In this document: positions 20,005 through 30,577 of the stretch, in pieces
How positions within the stretch are numbered: position 1 is the first letter of the stretch
Layout: each line of letters starts with the position of its first letter
Source of the DNA: Lujinxingia vulgaris
Lineage (GTDB): Bacteria; Myxococcota_A; Bradymonadia; Bradymonadales; Bradymonadaceae
Reading direction: 5' to 3'
NCBI RefSeq assembly: GCF_007997015.1
Contig: NZ_VOSM01000003.1
Coordinates: 496,001 to 560,000 of the forward strand
Length of the DNA stretch: 64,000 nucleotides
Program-made: the position numbers and the translations under genes
Notes under the pieces: model-generated
What the model saw: the letters and a program-made list of their open reading frames with translations, nothing else
The model's database searches: none
What the model was told of the DNA's origin: nothing

Positions 20005-23000
20005 TCACGATCCTCCGAACCATCGCTGATCCCGGCGAGCGCAAATTCGTCGCGCAGTGCTTCGGCACGTTGCGGCCAGGGGGCGCGGGCGCCCAGCGCC
20101 TCCAGGCGCTCGAGATGATCTTCGGCGCGCTCCCGATCCCCGTCGGCCAGCGCCAGTCGCGCAAGCCCCCAGTGCGGGGCCGGCAACGTGGGGTTCTTCT
20201 GCAGGGCCAGCGCGAAATGCTCCCGCGCCAGCGACGCTTCCTCGCGCGCCAGATGGTAACGACCCAGCTCGACGAGCACGTCGGCGCGATCGCCGACCTC
20301 CTGACGAGCGCGCGCGAGAAAAGGTGCGGCAGCCTCATCGCCCCGGCGTGCGCCGTGCAGGATCGCGAGCCACTTGTTCATCTCGGCCACCGCCGGCGCA
20401 TACGTCGGCGAGCTGGAGTAATCGCGCAAGAGCTGCCGAAGATCGCGCCGTCCACGCGCCGGATCGCCCAGCTCGTAGGCACGGCCCAGCCCGGCCACAG
20501 CGGTCACGCTGCGACGATCGCGGAGCACCGCCAGCAAAAACGCCTCGCGGGCCATCTCGTAGCGTTCAAAATCCAGGTGAACTCTCCCAAGCTCAATGAG
20601 CAGCGAAGCGTCATTCTCATCGCCTCGCCAGGATTTGCGAAAGTATCCACGTGCGCGCGCCGTGGCATCATCGAGGCGGGCGATCAATCCCAGGTGCCAG
20701 TTGACCTCCGGGTGGTCAGGAGCGATGGCGTGCGCGCGCTCAAAATAATCGCTGGCCAGCTCCAGGTCGCGGCGCCAGAAGGCCGCCGCGCCCAGATCCA
20801 CCAGATGCGAAACGCCACGCGGGTCGACTTGATTCCAGCGCTCCATGGTCGCCTCAAAGCTCTCCGGGAGCTCCCCCAGCCGGGAGTAGACCCGAAGACG
20901 TGTAGGCTCCAGGGCCAGCTGACCGTCCAGGGCAGCCGCGGCGTCGCGCCCCCGCTTCAACGCCAGATAGCCCAGCGCACGGCTGCGGCGATCATCCCAA
21001 TGGGACGCTCCGGTGCGGTGTTCGACGACCTGATTAAAATCACCGGTGGCCAACGCAAGTGCAGCGCGGGCTCGACCTTGAAGTTCGGCGTCCTTAATCT
21101 GCCCGGCGACCAACCTCGCGGCGCGCTGACGCCCTCCCACCACATGCACGCGGGCAAGCTCCAGACGGGCGCGATCGGCCCACCCCTCAACCCCGAGCAA
21201 CGCCTCCAGGGCGTGCACGGCGTGCTCAGTCGCTCCCATCTCCCGAAGCACCCGAGCGCGCGCAAGGAGCGCGCGGGCCTCAAGCTCACCGCGACGCTCG
21301 GGGGGCGAAATCAGATGGGCCGGACGCGCCGCCTCCCGGCGTGCGATCGCCGCGGCGCGCGTCTGCGCATCGGTATCCTCGGTATCGGTGAGCAGCGCGG
21401 CGCTCTCTTCGACGGCCACGGTTAAAGCCAGCGCAAGATCCGGTCTTCCCACCGCGACCAGCGCCTCCGGCCCGACAATCTGCACCTGTCGGTAGAACGC
21501 CGGCCGAAGTCCCGGATCGGCCAGGGCGCCTGCGAAGTAGTCGCGCGCCGCCTCCGGATCGTAATCTTCCGCGCTGGCAAGCCCCGCGACCACCTGGGCG
21601 ACGGCCAACGCCGGCGCACGCCCCACCCCCGCCTCGACCAGCGACGCCTCCCACGCCCCACCCTGCTGCCTGGCCTCCACCGCCGTTGCCAGCGCCTCAA
21701 ACGCCCTGCAAAAACGCTCGTCGATGCCCGGCGCCTCAACCTTCTCCCCGGCCGAAGCATCGCCACCCGAAGGCGCCTCCGCGACCTCCCCAAAAGGATC
21801 CACCCACCTCAGCGTCGTGTAGCAATGCTCGCCGGAGAGCTCGGCGCGATGATGCTCCCAGAGCTCGCGATCGTAGCGATGCGCCGCCAGCCGCATCATC
21901 GCGGTGCGCGCGGCCTCAAAGTCCTCATGCTGCCCGAGCACCCGCTGGTAAGCGCCCTGCGCGCAGCTCCACTGCCCGCGCGCCTCACAGAGCCTGCCGC
22001 GGGCATAAAGCGTCGCCAGGCGGCCCGGGTGCGTGCGCTCGGCGAGCACCGCGTACTCGGTGGCCTCCTCCCACTGCTCCGATGCGCTGGCCAGCAGGGA
22101 GCGCGCCGCCATCCCCCACTCGGTGAGCACCTCATCGCCCAGAAGATCGCGCAACGCCTCGCGCTCCACCGGATCCTCCATCGATTCCATCGCGCGCAGC
22201 GCGCGGGCAAATGCCTCGCGCTCCACAACTTCCGGGCTCTGACGGTCAGAGCGACGCGCCTGGGCCAGCACTTCATCAAGTGCCCCACCATCGAGGTGAT
22301 TCAGGCGAACGAGCTCCGTATCGAGCGCGGTGATAAGCCGCGCGCGCCGGGCATGATCCCACCCTGCCCAGGCGCTCATCCCCGCAACCAGGATCACGAT
22401 CAGCAGCACACCCACCAGCGCGGCGCGCCGCTTCTTCGGGCGGCGTGGGTGCCGACGCTCGATCTCATCGGTCGTCGGCAGCCCGACCTCGCGGCGCATC
22501 ACCCGGGCACGTTGCACAGCCACCGGATCATCGCGCTTGGCGCCAACCTCCGGCGCTCCGACCGCCCCCGAGCTCTCCTCTGCAAGCGCGTCAGTTCCGC
22601 CCACCTCATCAGCCGCCGCTGACGCGCCAACCTCGACGCCTTCATCGTCATCGCCTGGGATGTCCGCGTCGCTCCGCTCCTGTAGCTCCTCGTCTGGCGC
22701 CTCATCGTCCGGAGTCTCCTCCTGCGGGGGCACCACCGCCACGCCCTGCTCACGCGCAAGCTGCACCAGCGCACGGGCCATCGAGACCTTCTCACGCGCG
22801 TGCAGCTCCGCCTCCAGAAGCCCCAGCAGCTCGCCGCGCGCCGGATTCCCCTCCAGCGCGCGCAGCACATCGGACTCCACCCCGGGATGTTCGATCTGGC
22901 GGGTGTAAACGTAGAGCAGAAGATCGAGCGCGTCGTCGCGCTCCGGGTTGCGGCGCAACCCCTCGACCAATTGCACAAGCCCTCGAACCGCGTCTCCACG

Positions 23001-23036
23001 GTCGAGGGCTTTTTTTGCTCGGTGCAGGAAATCCAT
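20001..23036 (-). CDS. Large TPR-repeat membrane protein
   Basis: 1011 residues. The N-terminal TPR-like pair (1-80) is followed by a very acidic linker (105-175), a basic patch (RRHPRRPKKRR) and one transmembrane helix at about 205-225. The remaining 780 residues are tetratricopeptide-like helices, for example FERAHAIAPDHPEVNWHLGL and REHFALALQKNPTLPAPHWG. By the positive-inside rule the N-terminus is cytoplasmic and the TPR array periplasmic. It follows two outer-membrane barrels and precedes the Ig-like protein, so a scaffold bridging inner and outer membrane is plausible (inference). Confidence 0.8.
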   Translation of the reverse strand: MDFLHRAKKALDRGDAVRGLVQLVEGLRRNPERDDALDLLLYVYTRQIEHPGVESDVLRALEGNPARGELLGLLEAELHAREKVSMARALVQLAREQGVAVVPPQEETPDDEAPDEELQERSDADIPGDDDEGVEVGASAAADEVGGTDALAEESSGAVGAPEVGAKRDDPVAVQRARVMRREVGLPTTDEIERRHPRRPKKRRAALVGVLLIVILVAGMSAWAGWDHARRARLITALDTELVRLNHLDGGALDEVLAQARRSDRQSPEVVEREAFARALRAMESMEDPVEREALRDLLGDEVLTEWGMAARSLLASASEQWEEATEYAVLAERTHPGRLATLYARGRLCEARGQWSCAQGAYQRVLGQHEDFEAARTAMMRLAAHRYDRELWEHHRAELSGEHCYTTLRWVDPFGEVAEAPSGGDASAGEKVEAPGIDERFCRAFEALATAVEARQQGGAWEASLVEAGVGRAPALAVAQVVAGLASAEDYDPEAARDYFAGALADPGLRPAFYRQVQIVGPEALVAVGRPDLALALTVAVEESAALLTDTEDTDAQTRAAAIARREAARPAHLISPPERRGELEARALLARARVLREMGATEHAVHALEALLGVEGWADRARLELARVHVVGGRQRAARLVAGQIKDAELQGRARAALALATGDFNQVVEHRTGASHWDDRRSRALGYLALKRGRDAAAALDGQLALEPTRLRVYSRLGELPESFEATMERWNQVDPRGVSHLVDLGAAAFWRRDLELASDYFERAHAIAPDHPEVNWHLGLIARLDDATARARGYFRKSWRGDENDASLLIELGRVHLDFERYEMAREAFLLAVLRDRRSVTAVAGLGRAYELGDPARGRRDLRQLLRDYSSSPTYAPAVAEMNKWLAILHGARRGDEAAAPFLARARQEVGDRADVLVELGRYHLAREEASLAREHFALALQKNPTLPAPHWGLARLALADGDRERAEDHLERLEALGARAPWPQRAEALRDEFALAGISDGSEDRE

Positions 23037-23078
23037 GGCGCTGACGCGTCCGGGCCGCCCTCAACGGGCAAGAACCCT

Positions 23079-23831
23079 TCAGCGCGAGATCTTAACCTCG
23101 CCCGGGAGGAAGATCCCCAGGCCCACCGAGAGCATCACGGTGTTTGAGAGCTGCGGGTTGGCGTTGCCGCTGCTGATCTCGGCGCGATTGTAGAGGTAGT
23201 TACGAACCTGAACGTTGAGCGCGAGCATATCGCTCATGAAGAAACGAAGACCGCCGCCAAAGTAGCCACCCGGGCGGGTGCCGGCGATACCGTCATCGAC
23301 GATCACGCCTTCCGAGCTGCCCTCGACGCCTTCATTGACAATGACCATGCCGCCGAAGAGGTGCAGGTCGTAATGCGAGAAGAGCGAGTTCATCACCGAG
23401 AACTTTCCGAAGATCGGCACGTAGGTAAAGCCCACGTCCGCGGCCCACCCCAGGTAGGAGTAACTCAGCGAATCAAGCCGAGCGAGCTCGCCATTGTCGG
23501 CAAGTGTGGCCTCAAGGTTCTCGCGCAGGTTGGTCGCCGGGTGCATCGCGCCGTACTGAAACGAGGCGCCCAGCCCGAAGACGTTATTCAAGTAGTAGGT
23601 CCCGCTGACTCCGGCCATCACGTTGCGCACGTAGGCATCGTTCATGCTGAACGTGGCCATCGGCTGCAATTCCAGGCGCGCGGAGCGGTGCAAGAGCTGG
23701 CGGCGCACGATCGGGCCGCTGTCAATCGCGGCGATCTCATCGCCCTCGGCAGCTTCAGCAGGAGCGTGCGGCAGGTAAAACGCGCACAGGGCAAGGGCGA
23801 AGACCAGGGGCCAGCGTCGATTCGACTTCAT
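23079..23831 (-). CDS. Outer-membrane beta-barrel protein, second of a tandem pair
   Basis: 250 residues from ATG 23831 (the frame extends upstream but GAGAAG favours this start or the ATG three bases earlier). A signal peptide ends around AEAAE. The mature part starts with VRRQLLHRSARLELQPMATFSMND, similar to the opening of its upstream neighbour, then shows alternating amphipathic strands with Tyr/Phe/Gly and ends in a typical barrel strand. It fits the 'outer membrane beta-barrel domain' family known mainly from myxobacteria, which includes gliding-machinery barrels. The TPR gene begins 42 bases downstream. Confidence 0.72.
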   Translation of the reverse strand: MKSNRRWPLVFALALCAFYLPHAPAEAAEGDEIAAIDSGPIVRRQLLHRSARLELQPMATFSMNDAYVRNVMAGVSGTYYLNNVFGLGASFQYGAMHPATNLRENLEATLADNGELARLDSLSYSYLGWAADVGFTYVPIFGKFSVMNSLFSHYDLHLFGGMVIVNEGVEGSSEGVIVDDGIAGTRPGGYFGGGLRFFMSDMLALNVQVRNYLYNRAEISSGNANPQLSNTVMLSVGLGIFLPGEVKISR

Positions 23832-23879
23832 CATGAGCTTCTCAACCAGACAGGCGTCATTTCGCAACACACATACGCA

Positions 23880-24614
23880 TCAGCGCTGCGCGGGCTCTTC
23901 GCTATCGGAGTATTCAAAGGCGGTGGGCACATACAGGCTCACCCCGGCGCCGACCGACACCGAGTGGGTCAGCGCGCCATCGGGCAGCCCGCGCAGCTGG
24001 GCGTTGTAGATGGTGTCGCGAACCTCCAGGTTCAGCGCCATCCAGTCGTTCAAAAACACCCGGGTGCTCAGCGCCGCGGTGCCCGCCAGGCCGCTCTGGC
24101 CCGAAGGACGCGCGATCGACGCGGAGTTCGCAAAGAGCACCCCGGCCGAGACCGACACATCGTAGAAGAAGAGCCCGCGGTTAAAGAGCGCGAACTTTCC
24201 GACCAGCGGAGCAAAGCCCAACTCGGCGCCGCCCGCCCAGTTCAGGTAGGCAGCATCGGTGCTCGCCCGCGCCTCCGTATCCACGTCGCGGAAGCTCTGG
24301 GTCGGACCGCCAAGCACTTCGCCAAAATCGTACCAGTCAAAGATCGCCCCGGCGTAGAAGCGCTCGCTGAAGTGGTAGTTGAGGTTCGCCCCGACGCGGA
24401 AGTTCCGGTAGATGGCGTCGTTGACGTTGACCCCGAATCGCGGCGTCAGATCCACACGTTGCTTCTGCAGCACCGGCCGGCGCTGGATGACGTGAATGGT
24501 GTCAGAGAACTCCTGCACGGTCTCCTGAGCGCTGACAGAGGCACTCAAGACGGTGGCGCTGCCCAGGGCAGCCAACGCGAGCAGATGGCGAGCGGCGAAA
24601 CTTCGGTGCGGCAT
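23880..24614 (-). CDS. Outer-membrane beta-barrel protein, first of a tandem pair
   Basis: 244 residues, with a signal peptide (1-30, ending SVSAQ). The mature N-terminus HVIQRRPVLQKQRVDLTPRFG is characteristic of the myxobacterial-type barrel family, followed by repeated amphipathic strands (AIYRNFRVGANLNYHF, RFYAGAIFDWYDFGE). It is a divergent paralogue of the gene 48 bases downstream, sharing strand order and the NDWMALNLEVRD / SDMLALNVQVRN block near the C-terminus. It is the promoter-proximal gene of the seven-gene block. No ligand or substrate can be inferred. Confidence 0.75.
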   Translation of the reverse strand: MPHRSFAARHLLALAALGSATVLSASVSAQETVQEFSDTIHVIQRRPVLQKQRVDLTPRFGVNVNDAIYRNFRVGANLNYHFSERFYAGAIFDWYDFGEVLGGPTQSFRDVDTEARASTDAAYLNWAGGAELGFAPLVGKFALFNRGLFFYDVSVSAGVLFANSASIARPSGQSGLAGTAALSTRVFLNDWMALNLEVRDTIYNAQLRGLPDGALTHSVSVGAGVSLYVPTAFEYSDSEEPAQR

Positions 24615-24861
24615 GGTCCTTCCAGAGGCTGGGGCTCGAGCGCATCGCGCCAGCGGCCCTCTACAGCTCGACCGGGGTGTGATCCCCGCGTGGGTTTACC
24701 TTCGATTCGCTGCGGCGAGGTATATCACAGGGATTTTTAGAGCGGCAAGAGCCCCTCTGCCCCGTGTGGGGGTTCGCCGGGCGCGCAACGCCGCTGTGGA
24801 CGTTGCGCGCTGCGCCCGGCGTGCACTTGTAAAAAGACGCACACCGGGCCGCAGCCGGCGA

Positions 24862-26568
24862 TCACATAAAGAGCGCCTCGACAAACTCGCCGGAGTTGAA
24901 GGCGCGCAGGTCTTCGACGCCCTCCCCGATGCCGATGTAGCGCACCGGCGCGTCGAGCTCATCGCAGATGCCCAGAATCACGCCGCCCTTGGCCGTGCCG
25001 TCGAGCTTGGTGAGCACCACACCGGTGATGTCGCAGGCTTCTTTAAACATCGAGGCCTGCTGAATGGCGTTCTGGCCGGTGTTGGCGTCGAGCACCAGGA
25101 TCGTCTCATGCGGCGCGCCTTCGAGCGCCTTGCCGGTGACGCGCCCGATCTTGCCGAGCTCGTCGAGCAGGTTGACCTTGGTGTGCAGGCGCCCGGCGGT
25201 GTCGCAGATGATGACGTCGGCGCCCTCGGCGATGCCCTTTTCGATGCCGGCGTAAATCACCGACGCCGGGTCGGCGTTATCCTCACCGCGGTGGATGGGG
25301 ATGTTGGTGCGTTTGGCCCACACATCGAGCTGCTCGACTGCCGCGGCGCGGAAGGTGTCGCCGGCGACCAGCATCACGCTCTTGCCCTCGCGCTTGAGCT
25401 TGCTGGCAATCTTGCCAATCGTGGTGGTCTTGCCCACGCCGTTGACGCCGATGACCAGCATCACAAAGGGTTTGTGCGCATCGAAGTCGATGGCCCCCTC
25501 ATGCTTGCTGAGAATATCTTCGCAGTACGCGCGGATCTTGCCCCAGATTGCGGAAGGATCGCGCTTCTCATCGCCGGAGAGCTCATCTTCGACGGTGTCG
25601 ATGATACGCTGGGCGATCTTCGCGCCGATATCAGCCGTAAAGAGGATCTCTTCGACTTCGTCGATGAGGTCGTCGGGGATGGTCTCGGCGCTGAAGAGTT
25701 TGCCCAGGCGGTCGACAAAGCCGGTGCGGGTCTTCTGCAGACCGTCGCGAAGCGACGCGGGCTCGGGTGCCGAGGGCTTATCAAGCTCAGTGGGTTGTAC
25801 CGCCGGCGCCTCAACCTCGGTCGCCACATCGGACGCGGTCTCCTCAGCTTCAGCTTCGGGTTTTGGCGCGGGCTTCGCGGCGGGTTTGGGAAGTTTGGGC
25901 TTCGGCAGGGTGCCGGCGCCACTCTTCGCGCGCTCGGCCTGCGGCCGGGGCTTGGGCAGCGAGATGGAGCTCTCTTCGCCAAGCCCGGCGCCCTCTTCCG
26001 GCGCTTCGATCTCGGGCAACTTCGCTTTGGGGCGCGGAAGTCCGGTGGACGCTTTCTTCAACGCCTCTTCGGCCGGCGCTTCGTTCACCTCTTCGGAAGG
26101 CTCCTCCGCCGGCGCTTCGCTCACCTCTTCAGCAGGCTCCTCCGCCGGCGCTTCGCTCACCTCTTCGGAAGGCTCTTCGGCCGACGCTTTGGCCTCCGCA
26201 TGATCACGCGCCGAGCGCTCGGTGGCCTCGGCCGCCGTCTCACGACGCGCGCCCTCGCCCTTGACCCGCGCGCGCTTCGCGCGCTTGATCTCGGCAAGGG
26301 TCATCCCCTCGTGGATCTCCACCGGAGCATCGACCTCATCGCGATCTTCGAGAAGATCGGCCGTCGGCGCCTGACTGCGGTCCCGAGGCTCGGCGCGGGG
26401 CCGATCGCCGGGTTTTTCGCCGCCTTTTCGCAAAAAGAGCAGCAGCGCCACCACCGCGATCAGCACCACGGCCACCAGCACAATCGGAAGCCAGCTGACC
26501 GGCTCCACCTCGGCGGCCTGCCCAATCAACGTCAAGGTTGTCGCGCTGCTCAAAAGCGTCTCACTCAT
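24862..26568 (-). CDS. ftsY: Signal recognition particle receptor FtsY with a membrane-anchored acidic A-domain
   Basis: 568 residues from ATG 26568 (GGA-rich ribosome site; the frame is open 42 codons further up but lacks a site). The C-terminal ~300 residues are the NG domain: [35 protein letters not shown] and [10 protein letters not shown], the SRP GTPase motifs. It docks SRP-ribosome complexes at the inner membrane. The N-terminus has a clear transmembrane helix (about 24-46), followed by roughly 210 low-complexity residues rich in Glu, Ala and Pro, including three 12-residue repeats. It lies 151 bases downstream of smc on the same strand, a common gene order. Confidence 0.95.
   Translation of the reverse strand: MSETLLSSATTLTLIGQAAEVEPVSWLPIVLVAVVLIAVVALLLFLRKGGEKPGDRPRAEPRDRSQAPTADLLEDRDEVDAPVEIHEGMTLAEIKRAKRARVKGEGARRETAAEATERSARDHAEAKASAEEPSEEVSEAPAEEPAEEVSEAPAEEPSEEVNEAPAEEALKKASTGLPRPKAKLPEIEAPEEGAGLGEESSISLPKPRPQAERAKSGAGTLPKPKLPKPAAKPAPKPEAEAEETASDVATEVEAPAVQPTELDKPSAPEPASLRDGLQKTRTGFVDRLGKLFSAETIPDDLIDEVEEILFTADIGAKIAQRIIDTVEDELSGDEKRDPSAIWGKIRAYCEDILSKHEGAIDFDAHKPFVMLVIGVNGVGKTTTIGKIASKLKREGKSVMLVAGDTFRAAAVEQLDVWAKRTNIPIHRGEDNADPASVIYAGIEKGIAEGADVIICDTAGRLHTKVNLLDELGKIGRVTGKALEGAPHETILVLDANTGQNAIQQASMFKEACDITGVVLTKLDGTAKGGVILGICDELDAPVRYIGIGEGVEDLRAFNSGEFVEALFM
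26075..26182 (-). repeat. Three tandem 36-bp repeats within ftsY
   Basis: Three consecutive 36-base units (26075-26110, 26111-26146, 26147-26182) encode nearly identical 12-residue acidic units of the form [12 protein letters not shown]. Differences are mainly silent or Ser/Ala and Ser/Asn swaps, consistent with recent slippage or unequal exchange. Confidence 0.85.
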
Positions 26569-26719
26569 CCGTCCATCCATGCTTAGAGTTGATCCTGGCC
26601 TGTCTGCCCGCCGCACAAGCTCGCAAAAGGTCGGTTCAGACGGCGCGTTTGATCGTACCGGCCCCTTTTGCCCCGCCGATGCGCCCTGCGTCAACCGGGC
26701 GCGCCCGGCGGATATGCCC

Positions 26720-29700
26720 TCAGGAAGCCATCTGCTCGTCGACCTCCGAGAGACGCACTGAGACGATCTTGGAGACCCCCGCGTCTTCCATGGTCACCCC
26801 GTAGAGCATCTGCGGGGCCTCCATCGTGCGGCGGTTGTGGGTGATCACGATCATCTGGCTGGTGGTGCTCAAATCGCGCACCATCTCCGCAAAGCGGCCG
26901 ACGTTGGCCTCATCGAGCGGCGCGTCGACCTCATCAAGCACCGAGAAGGGCGTGGGCTTGAGCATGAAGATCGAGAAGATCAGGCTCACCGCCGTCAGCG
27001 CCTTCTCACCACCGGAGAGCAAGGTCACGTTCTGAAGTTTCTTACCCGGGGGCTGCACCTCAATGTCCACACCGGTCTCCAGCATATTCGCCGGATCGGT
27101 GAGCACGAGGCTGGCGCGACCTCCTCGGAAGAGGCGCGGAAAGACCTCCTGGAACTTCGCGTTGACCGCCTCAAAGGTCTCCTTGAATCGCTTGCGACTC
27201 TCGTTATCCATGCGCGCGATGACGTCGCGAAGATCTGCCACAGAGCGCTCCAGGTCGGCCTGCTGCTCGGCCTGGAAGCGGTGGCGCTCCTGCGTTTCCG
27301 CAAACTCCTCGATGGCCAGCGGGTTGACCGGCCCGAGCCGCTCGATGCGCTTACGCAAAAACTCCGCGCGCGACTTACGCTCCTCCGGTCCCAGCGCAAT
27401 ATCGCGCACCAGGGGCTGAGCCTCAGCCAGGGTGAGCTCGAAGCGTTCGGCGAGCTGCTCGTCGATGTGCTCCATGGCGAGCTCGGCCTCGCGGGTGGCG
27501 ACCTCCAGGGCCTGGAGCGCCTCCTGAGCCTCATCGAGGGCCTTACGCAGCGCGCGCACCCTGAGCTCCTGCTCCTGCACGGCCTGCGCCACGACCTCAA
27601 GTGTTTCTTTAGCCTTTTTGACGTCGTCGCGGTGGATGCCGTGATCGCGCTCGACCTCCGCCAGCTCCTTTTTGAGCTCTTCCACGCGCATGGTGGCGTC
27701 GCGGGCGCGTTCGCCCTGCTCTTCGATCTCGCGGGCAAAGCGCGCGATCTGCCCCTCGGAGTGGCCGATGGCGCCGCGCAGACGAGCGGCGCTCTCTTCG
27801 AGGTGGCGGCGGCGTTCGCGCACCTGGGCCACGCGCACCTTCTCGTCGGTGAGCTCGGCGTTGCGCGCCTCGACCCGCGCGTTGACCTCATTGAGCTGCT
27901 GCATCAGCTCGCGCAACGCCTTCTCCATACCGGGAAGCGCCCCGGCGTGTTCTTGCTGGCGTCCGGCCAAAACCTCACGTTCTGCTTGAAGTCCCTGGTG
28001 GAGCTCTTCGTGCTCTTCGAGCTCCGCCTGCAACTTCTCCACACGCGCAGTGGCGCGCTGGCGCTCACGCTCCTCATTGTCGCGCTCCTGCATCAGCCCG
28101 CGCGCGCGGTGCACGGCCTCCTGCAGGGCTTCGCGCACCGACTCGACCTCATCTTCAGCGATGACGAGGTCTTCTTGAGCGACCTCAAGTGATTCTTGAG
28201 CTTCCTCATCGGCGACGATCAGCTCGGCCAGTGAAGATTTGCCGGCTTCAAGATCGCGAGCCTGCTTGAGCAGCGTCTCGGTCTGCTCGCCAACCCCCCC
28301 GCCGACGACCCGGCCGTCGGCAAAGAGAATGTCGCCCCGGGGGGTTGCCCAGGCGCGCGTGTTGCCCGCGTCCGTGTTTTGAGGGGCAAGGGCGAGCTCA
28401 TCGACAATCTCCAGCCCTTCGAGCCAGCCGGAGAGCGCCTGGCGCGGATCGGCGTCGGGCGTGGGGAGCACAAAACAGCCCACTCGCCCCACATCGGCGC
28501 TGGCGAGCATCGCCAGGGCGTCGAAGGCCGCCTGGCGCGTCTTCACGACGATGTCGCCCAGGCGATCCCCCAGATACGCCGCGTAGGCGGCTTCTTTGCC
28601 CTCGGGAACGGCCAGAAAGTCGCCGGCCGGGCCAAGCACATCGTCGCGACCCTCCTCTTTGGCCCAGGTGAGCACGCGGCGCACGCCCTCCTGATAGCCC
28701 TCGCCGCGCTCGCGCATCTCCTCGAGACTTTCGACGCGGGCGCGGGTGACCGCCAGCTGGCTTGCGACCTCGCGGGCCTCATCTTCGGCTTCTTTGAGCG
28801 CTTCGCGGGCCTCGGCGTGGCGAGCCTGGGCGTCGCCGCTCTTGCGTTTGAGCTGCTCGACCTCCTCGGCCACCCGGGCGTGGTCCATGGTCAGACGGCT
28901 GAGCGCGCGCGTCAGATCCTCAACGTCCTCGCGCGCCGCGCCCAGCCCCTGGCGGGTGGTCTGCGCGCGCGCGTCCATCTCACTGAGCTGCTGCCCGACC
29001 CATTGCAGACGGTCGCTGACGCGATTCGCATCGCTTTGCGCCTCGTTGAGATCTTTGAGCGCCTGGTCTCGCTGCGACGAAAGCCCGTCGCGATCCTCCC
29101 GAAGTCGCTCCAGCTCCTCCTGCACCCGCAGCACCGCCTCGTCGTCGTCCTCGGGCTGCATCACAAAGGCTTCAAGCTCTTCTTCAACGCGCAGCAGCTC
29201 AACTTTGAGGTGCTCGCGCCGCTCTTCCTGGCTGCGCTTCTCATCGGCCAGGGTCAGCGCGCGCTCTTCGGCCTGGGAGATGGCGTCGGTGGCGTGCTCC
29301 AGCTGCGAGCGCGTCAGGTTGAGGCGAGTGTCGAGCTTGTAGAAAGACTCGGTCAGATCGGCGTGGCGCCGCTCAGCCTGGTGCGCGTCGACGCGGGCCA
29401 CGCGCAGCTGCTCTTCGCCGGCCTCAAAGTCGACTTTGGACTGATGTTGGGTGCGCTTCGCCTCGCCGAGCTGGCGCCGGGAGTCTGTAGCTCGGGCCAT
29501 GGCGTCGCGGCGCTTGTCGAGCAGAAGCGCGATCTCCAGCGCGCGCAGCTCCTCGCTAAAGCGCTGATGCTCCTCGGCCTTTTTGGCCTGGCGCTCCAGC
29601 GTGCCGAGCTGCTTGGTGATCTCGTCGAGCACATCGCGGGTACGCTGCAGGTTGAGCTCGGTGCGCTCAAGTTTGCGCTCGGCCCGGTCGCGCTGGCCTT

Positions 29701-30427
29701 TGTATCGGGTGATGCCGCTGGCCTCCTCAATGATCAGGCGGCGCTGCTGCGGCTTGGCGTTGACGATAAAGCCAATCTGCCCCTGCTCGATGATCGAGTA
29801 GCCCTGCTTGCCCAGGCCGGTGCCTGCCAGCAGGTTCTGAATGTCCATCAGCCGGCAGGGGATCTTGTTGATCAGGTACTCGCTCTCACCGCTGCGGTGC
29901 AGCCGGCGCGTGATGGCGATCTCGGCCACATGACGAAGTTCGCGCGGCAGGCCGTCGCCGGTGATCCAGCCGGGCGCGGCGCTCTTATCTTTCGCGTCTT
30001 CATCCGCTTCTTCAACATCGACGGCCAGCGCGCCCTGCAGGGGGGCGTCGTCCTCCGGGGCCTCTTGCACCTCCTCCGGCGATTCAGCGTCTTCTACCGC
30101 AGCCTCGCTGAGATCGGCGCCACTGGCGTCGACCTGCTCCTCGTCGGCAGCCTCTTGCACCCGGGCGGTGTTCTCAAACACCAGGGTGACCTCGGCCAGC
30201 CCCCCGGGCCGGTGCTTCTCGGTGCCGGCAAAGATCACATCCTGCATCGAGTCGCCGCGCAGGCTCTTGGGCGACATATCGCCCATCGCCCACTTGATGG
30301 CGTCGACGACGTTGCTCTTGCCGCAGCCGTTGGGCCCGACGATGCAGGTCATTCCGTCGCTGATATCGACGGTGACGCGATCGCGAAACGACTTAAACCC
30401 CACAATCTCAATTCGACGTAGCTTCAT
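26720..30427 (-). CDS. smc: Chromosome segregation ATPase Smc, with an acidic head insertion
   Basis: 1235 residues, the normal size for Smc. Walker A is GPNGCGKSN (31-39). Long coiled coils flank a hinge (around 590-720, with [10 protein letters not shown] and [13 protein letters not shown]), and the C-terminal head has [16 protein letters not shown] and [14 protein letters not shown]. It compacts and segregates chromosomes as a dimer with ScpAB. Residues about 88-165 of the N-terminal head are an Asp/Glu-rich segment inserted between TLVFEN and the conserved [19 protein letters not shown] block, where most Smc proteins have only a few residues. ftsY follows on the same strand. No scpA or scpB is nearby. 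Confidence 0.95.
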   Translation of the reverse strand: MKLRRIEIVGFKSFRDRVTVDISDGMTCIVGPNGCGKSNVVDAIKWAMGDMSPKSLRGDSMQDVIFAGTEKHRPGGLAEVTLVFENTARVQEAADEEQVDASGADLSEAAVEDAESPEEVQEAPEDDAPLQGALAVDVEEADEDAKDKSAAPGWITGDGLPRELRHVAEIAITRRLHRSGESEYLINKIPCRLMDIQNLLAGTGLGKQGYSIIEQGQIGFIVNAKPQQRRLIIEEASGITRYKGQRDRAERKLERTELNLQRTRDVLDEITKQLGTLERQAKKAEEHQRFSEELRALEIALLLDKRRDAMARATDSRRQLGEAKRTQHQSKVDFEAGEEQLRVARVDAHQAERRHADLTESFYKLDTRLNLTRSQLEHATDAISQAEERALTLADEKRSQEERREHLKVELLRVEEELEAFVMQPEDDDEAVLRVQEELERLREDRDGLSSQRDQALKDLNEAQSDANRVSDRLQWVGQQLSEMDARAQTTRQGLGAAREDVEDLTRALSRLTMDHARVAEEVEQLKRKSGDAQARHAEAREALKEAEDEAREVASQLAVTRARVESLEEMRERGEGYQEGVRRVLTWAKEEGRDDVLGPAGDFLAVPEGKEAAYAAYLGDRLGDIVVKTRQAAFDALAMLASADVGRVGCFVLPTPDADPRQALSGWLEGLEIVDELALAPQNTDAGNTRAWATPRGDILFADGRVVGGGVGEQTETLLKQARDLEAGKSSLAELIVADEEAQESLEVAQEDLVIAEDEVESVREALQEAVHRARGLMQERDNEERERQRATARVEKLQAELEEHEELHQGLQAEREVLAGRQQEHAGALPGMEKALRELMQQLNEVNARVEARNAELTDEKVRVAQVRERRRHLEESAARLRGAIGHSEGQIARFAREIEEQGERARDATMRVEELKKELAEVERDHGIHRDDVKKAKETLEVVAQAVQEQELRVRALRKALDEAQEALQALEVATREAELAMEHIDEQLAERFELTLAEAQPLVRDIALGPEERKSRAEFLRKRIERLGPVNPLAIEEFAETQERHRFQAEQQADLERSVADLRDVIARMDNESRKRFKETFEAVNAKFQEVFPRLFRGGRASLVLTDPANMLETGVDIEVQPPGKKLQNVTLLSGGEKALTAVSLIFSIFMLKPTPFSVLDEVDAPLDEANVGRFAEMVRDLSTTSQMIVITHNRRTMEAPQMLYGVTMEDAGVSKIVSVRLSEVDEQMAS

Positions 30428-30577
30428 GCCGGCGGCTCAACCCCAGGGTAGGTGCGCGCTCCGCGCGCTTCCATTAAGCGCGCCAGAGGGGGCGCACGTT
30501 AACCCCAAGTCGGCGTCCGGTTCAACCGCCGCAACACGCCGGAACGTAACGCCAGATTCACACGCAAAATCAGACAC

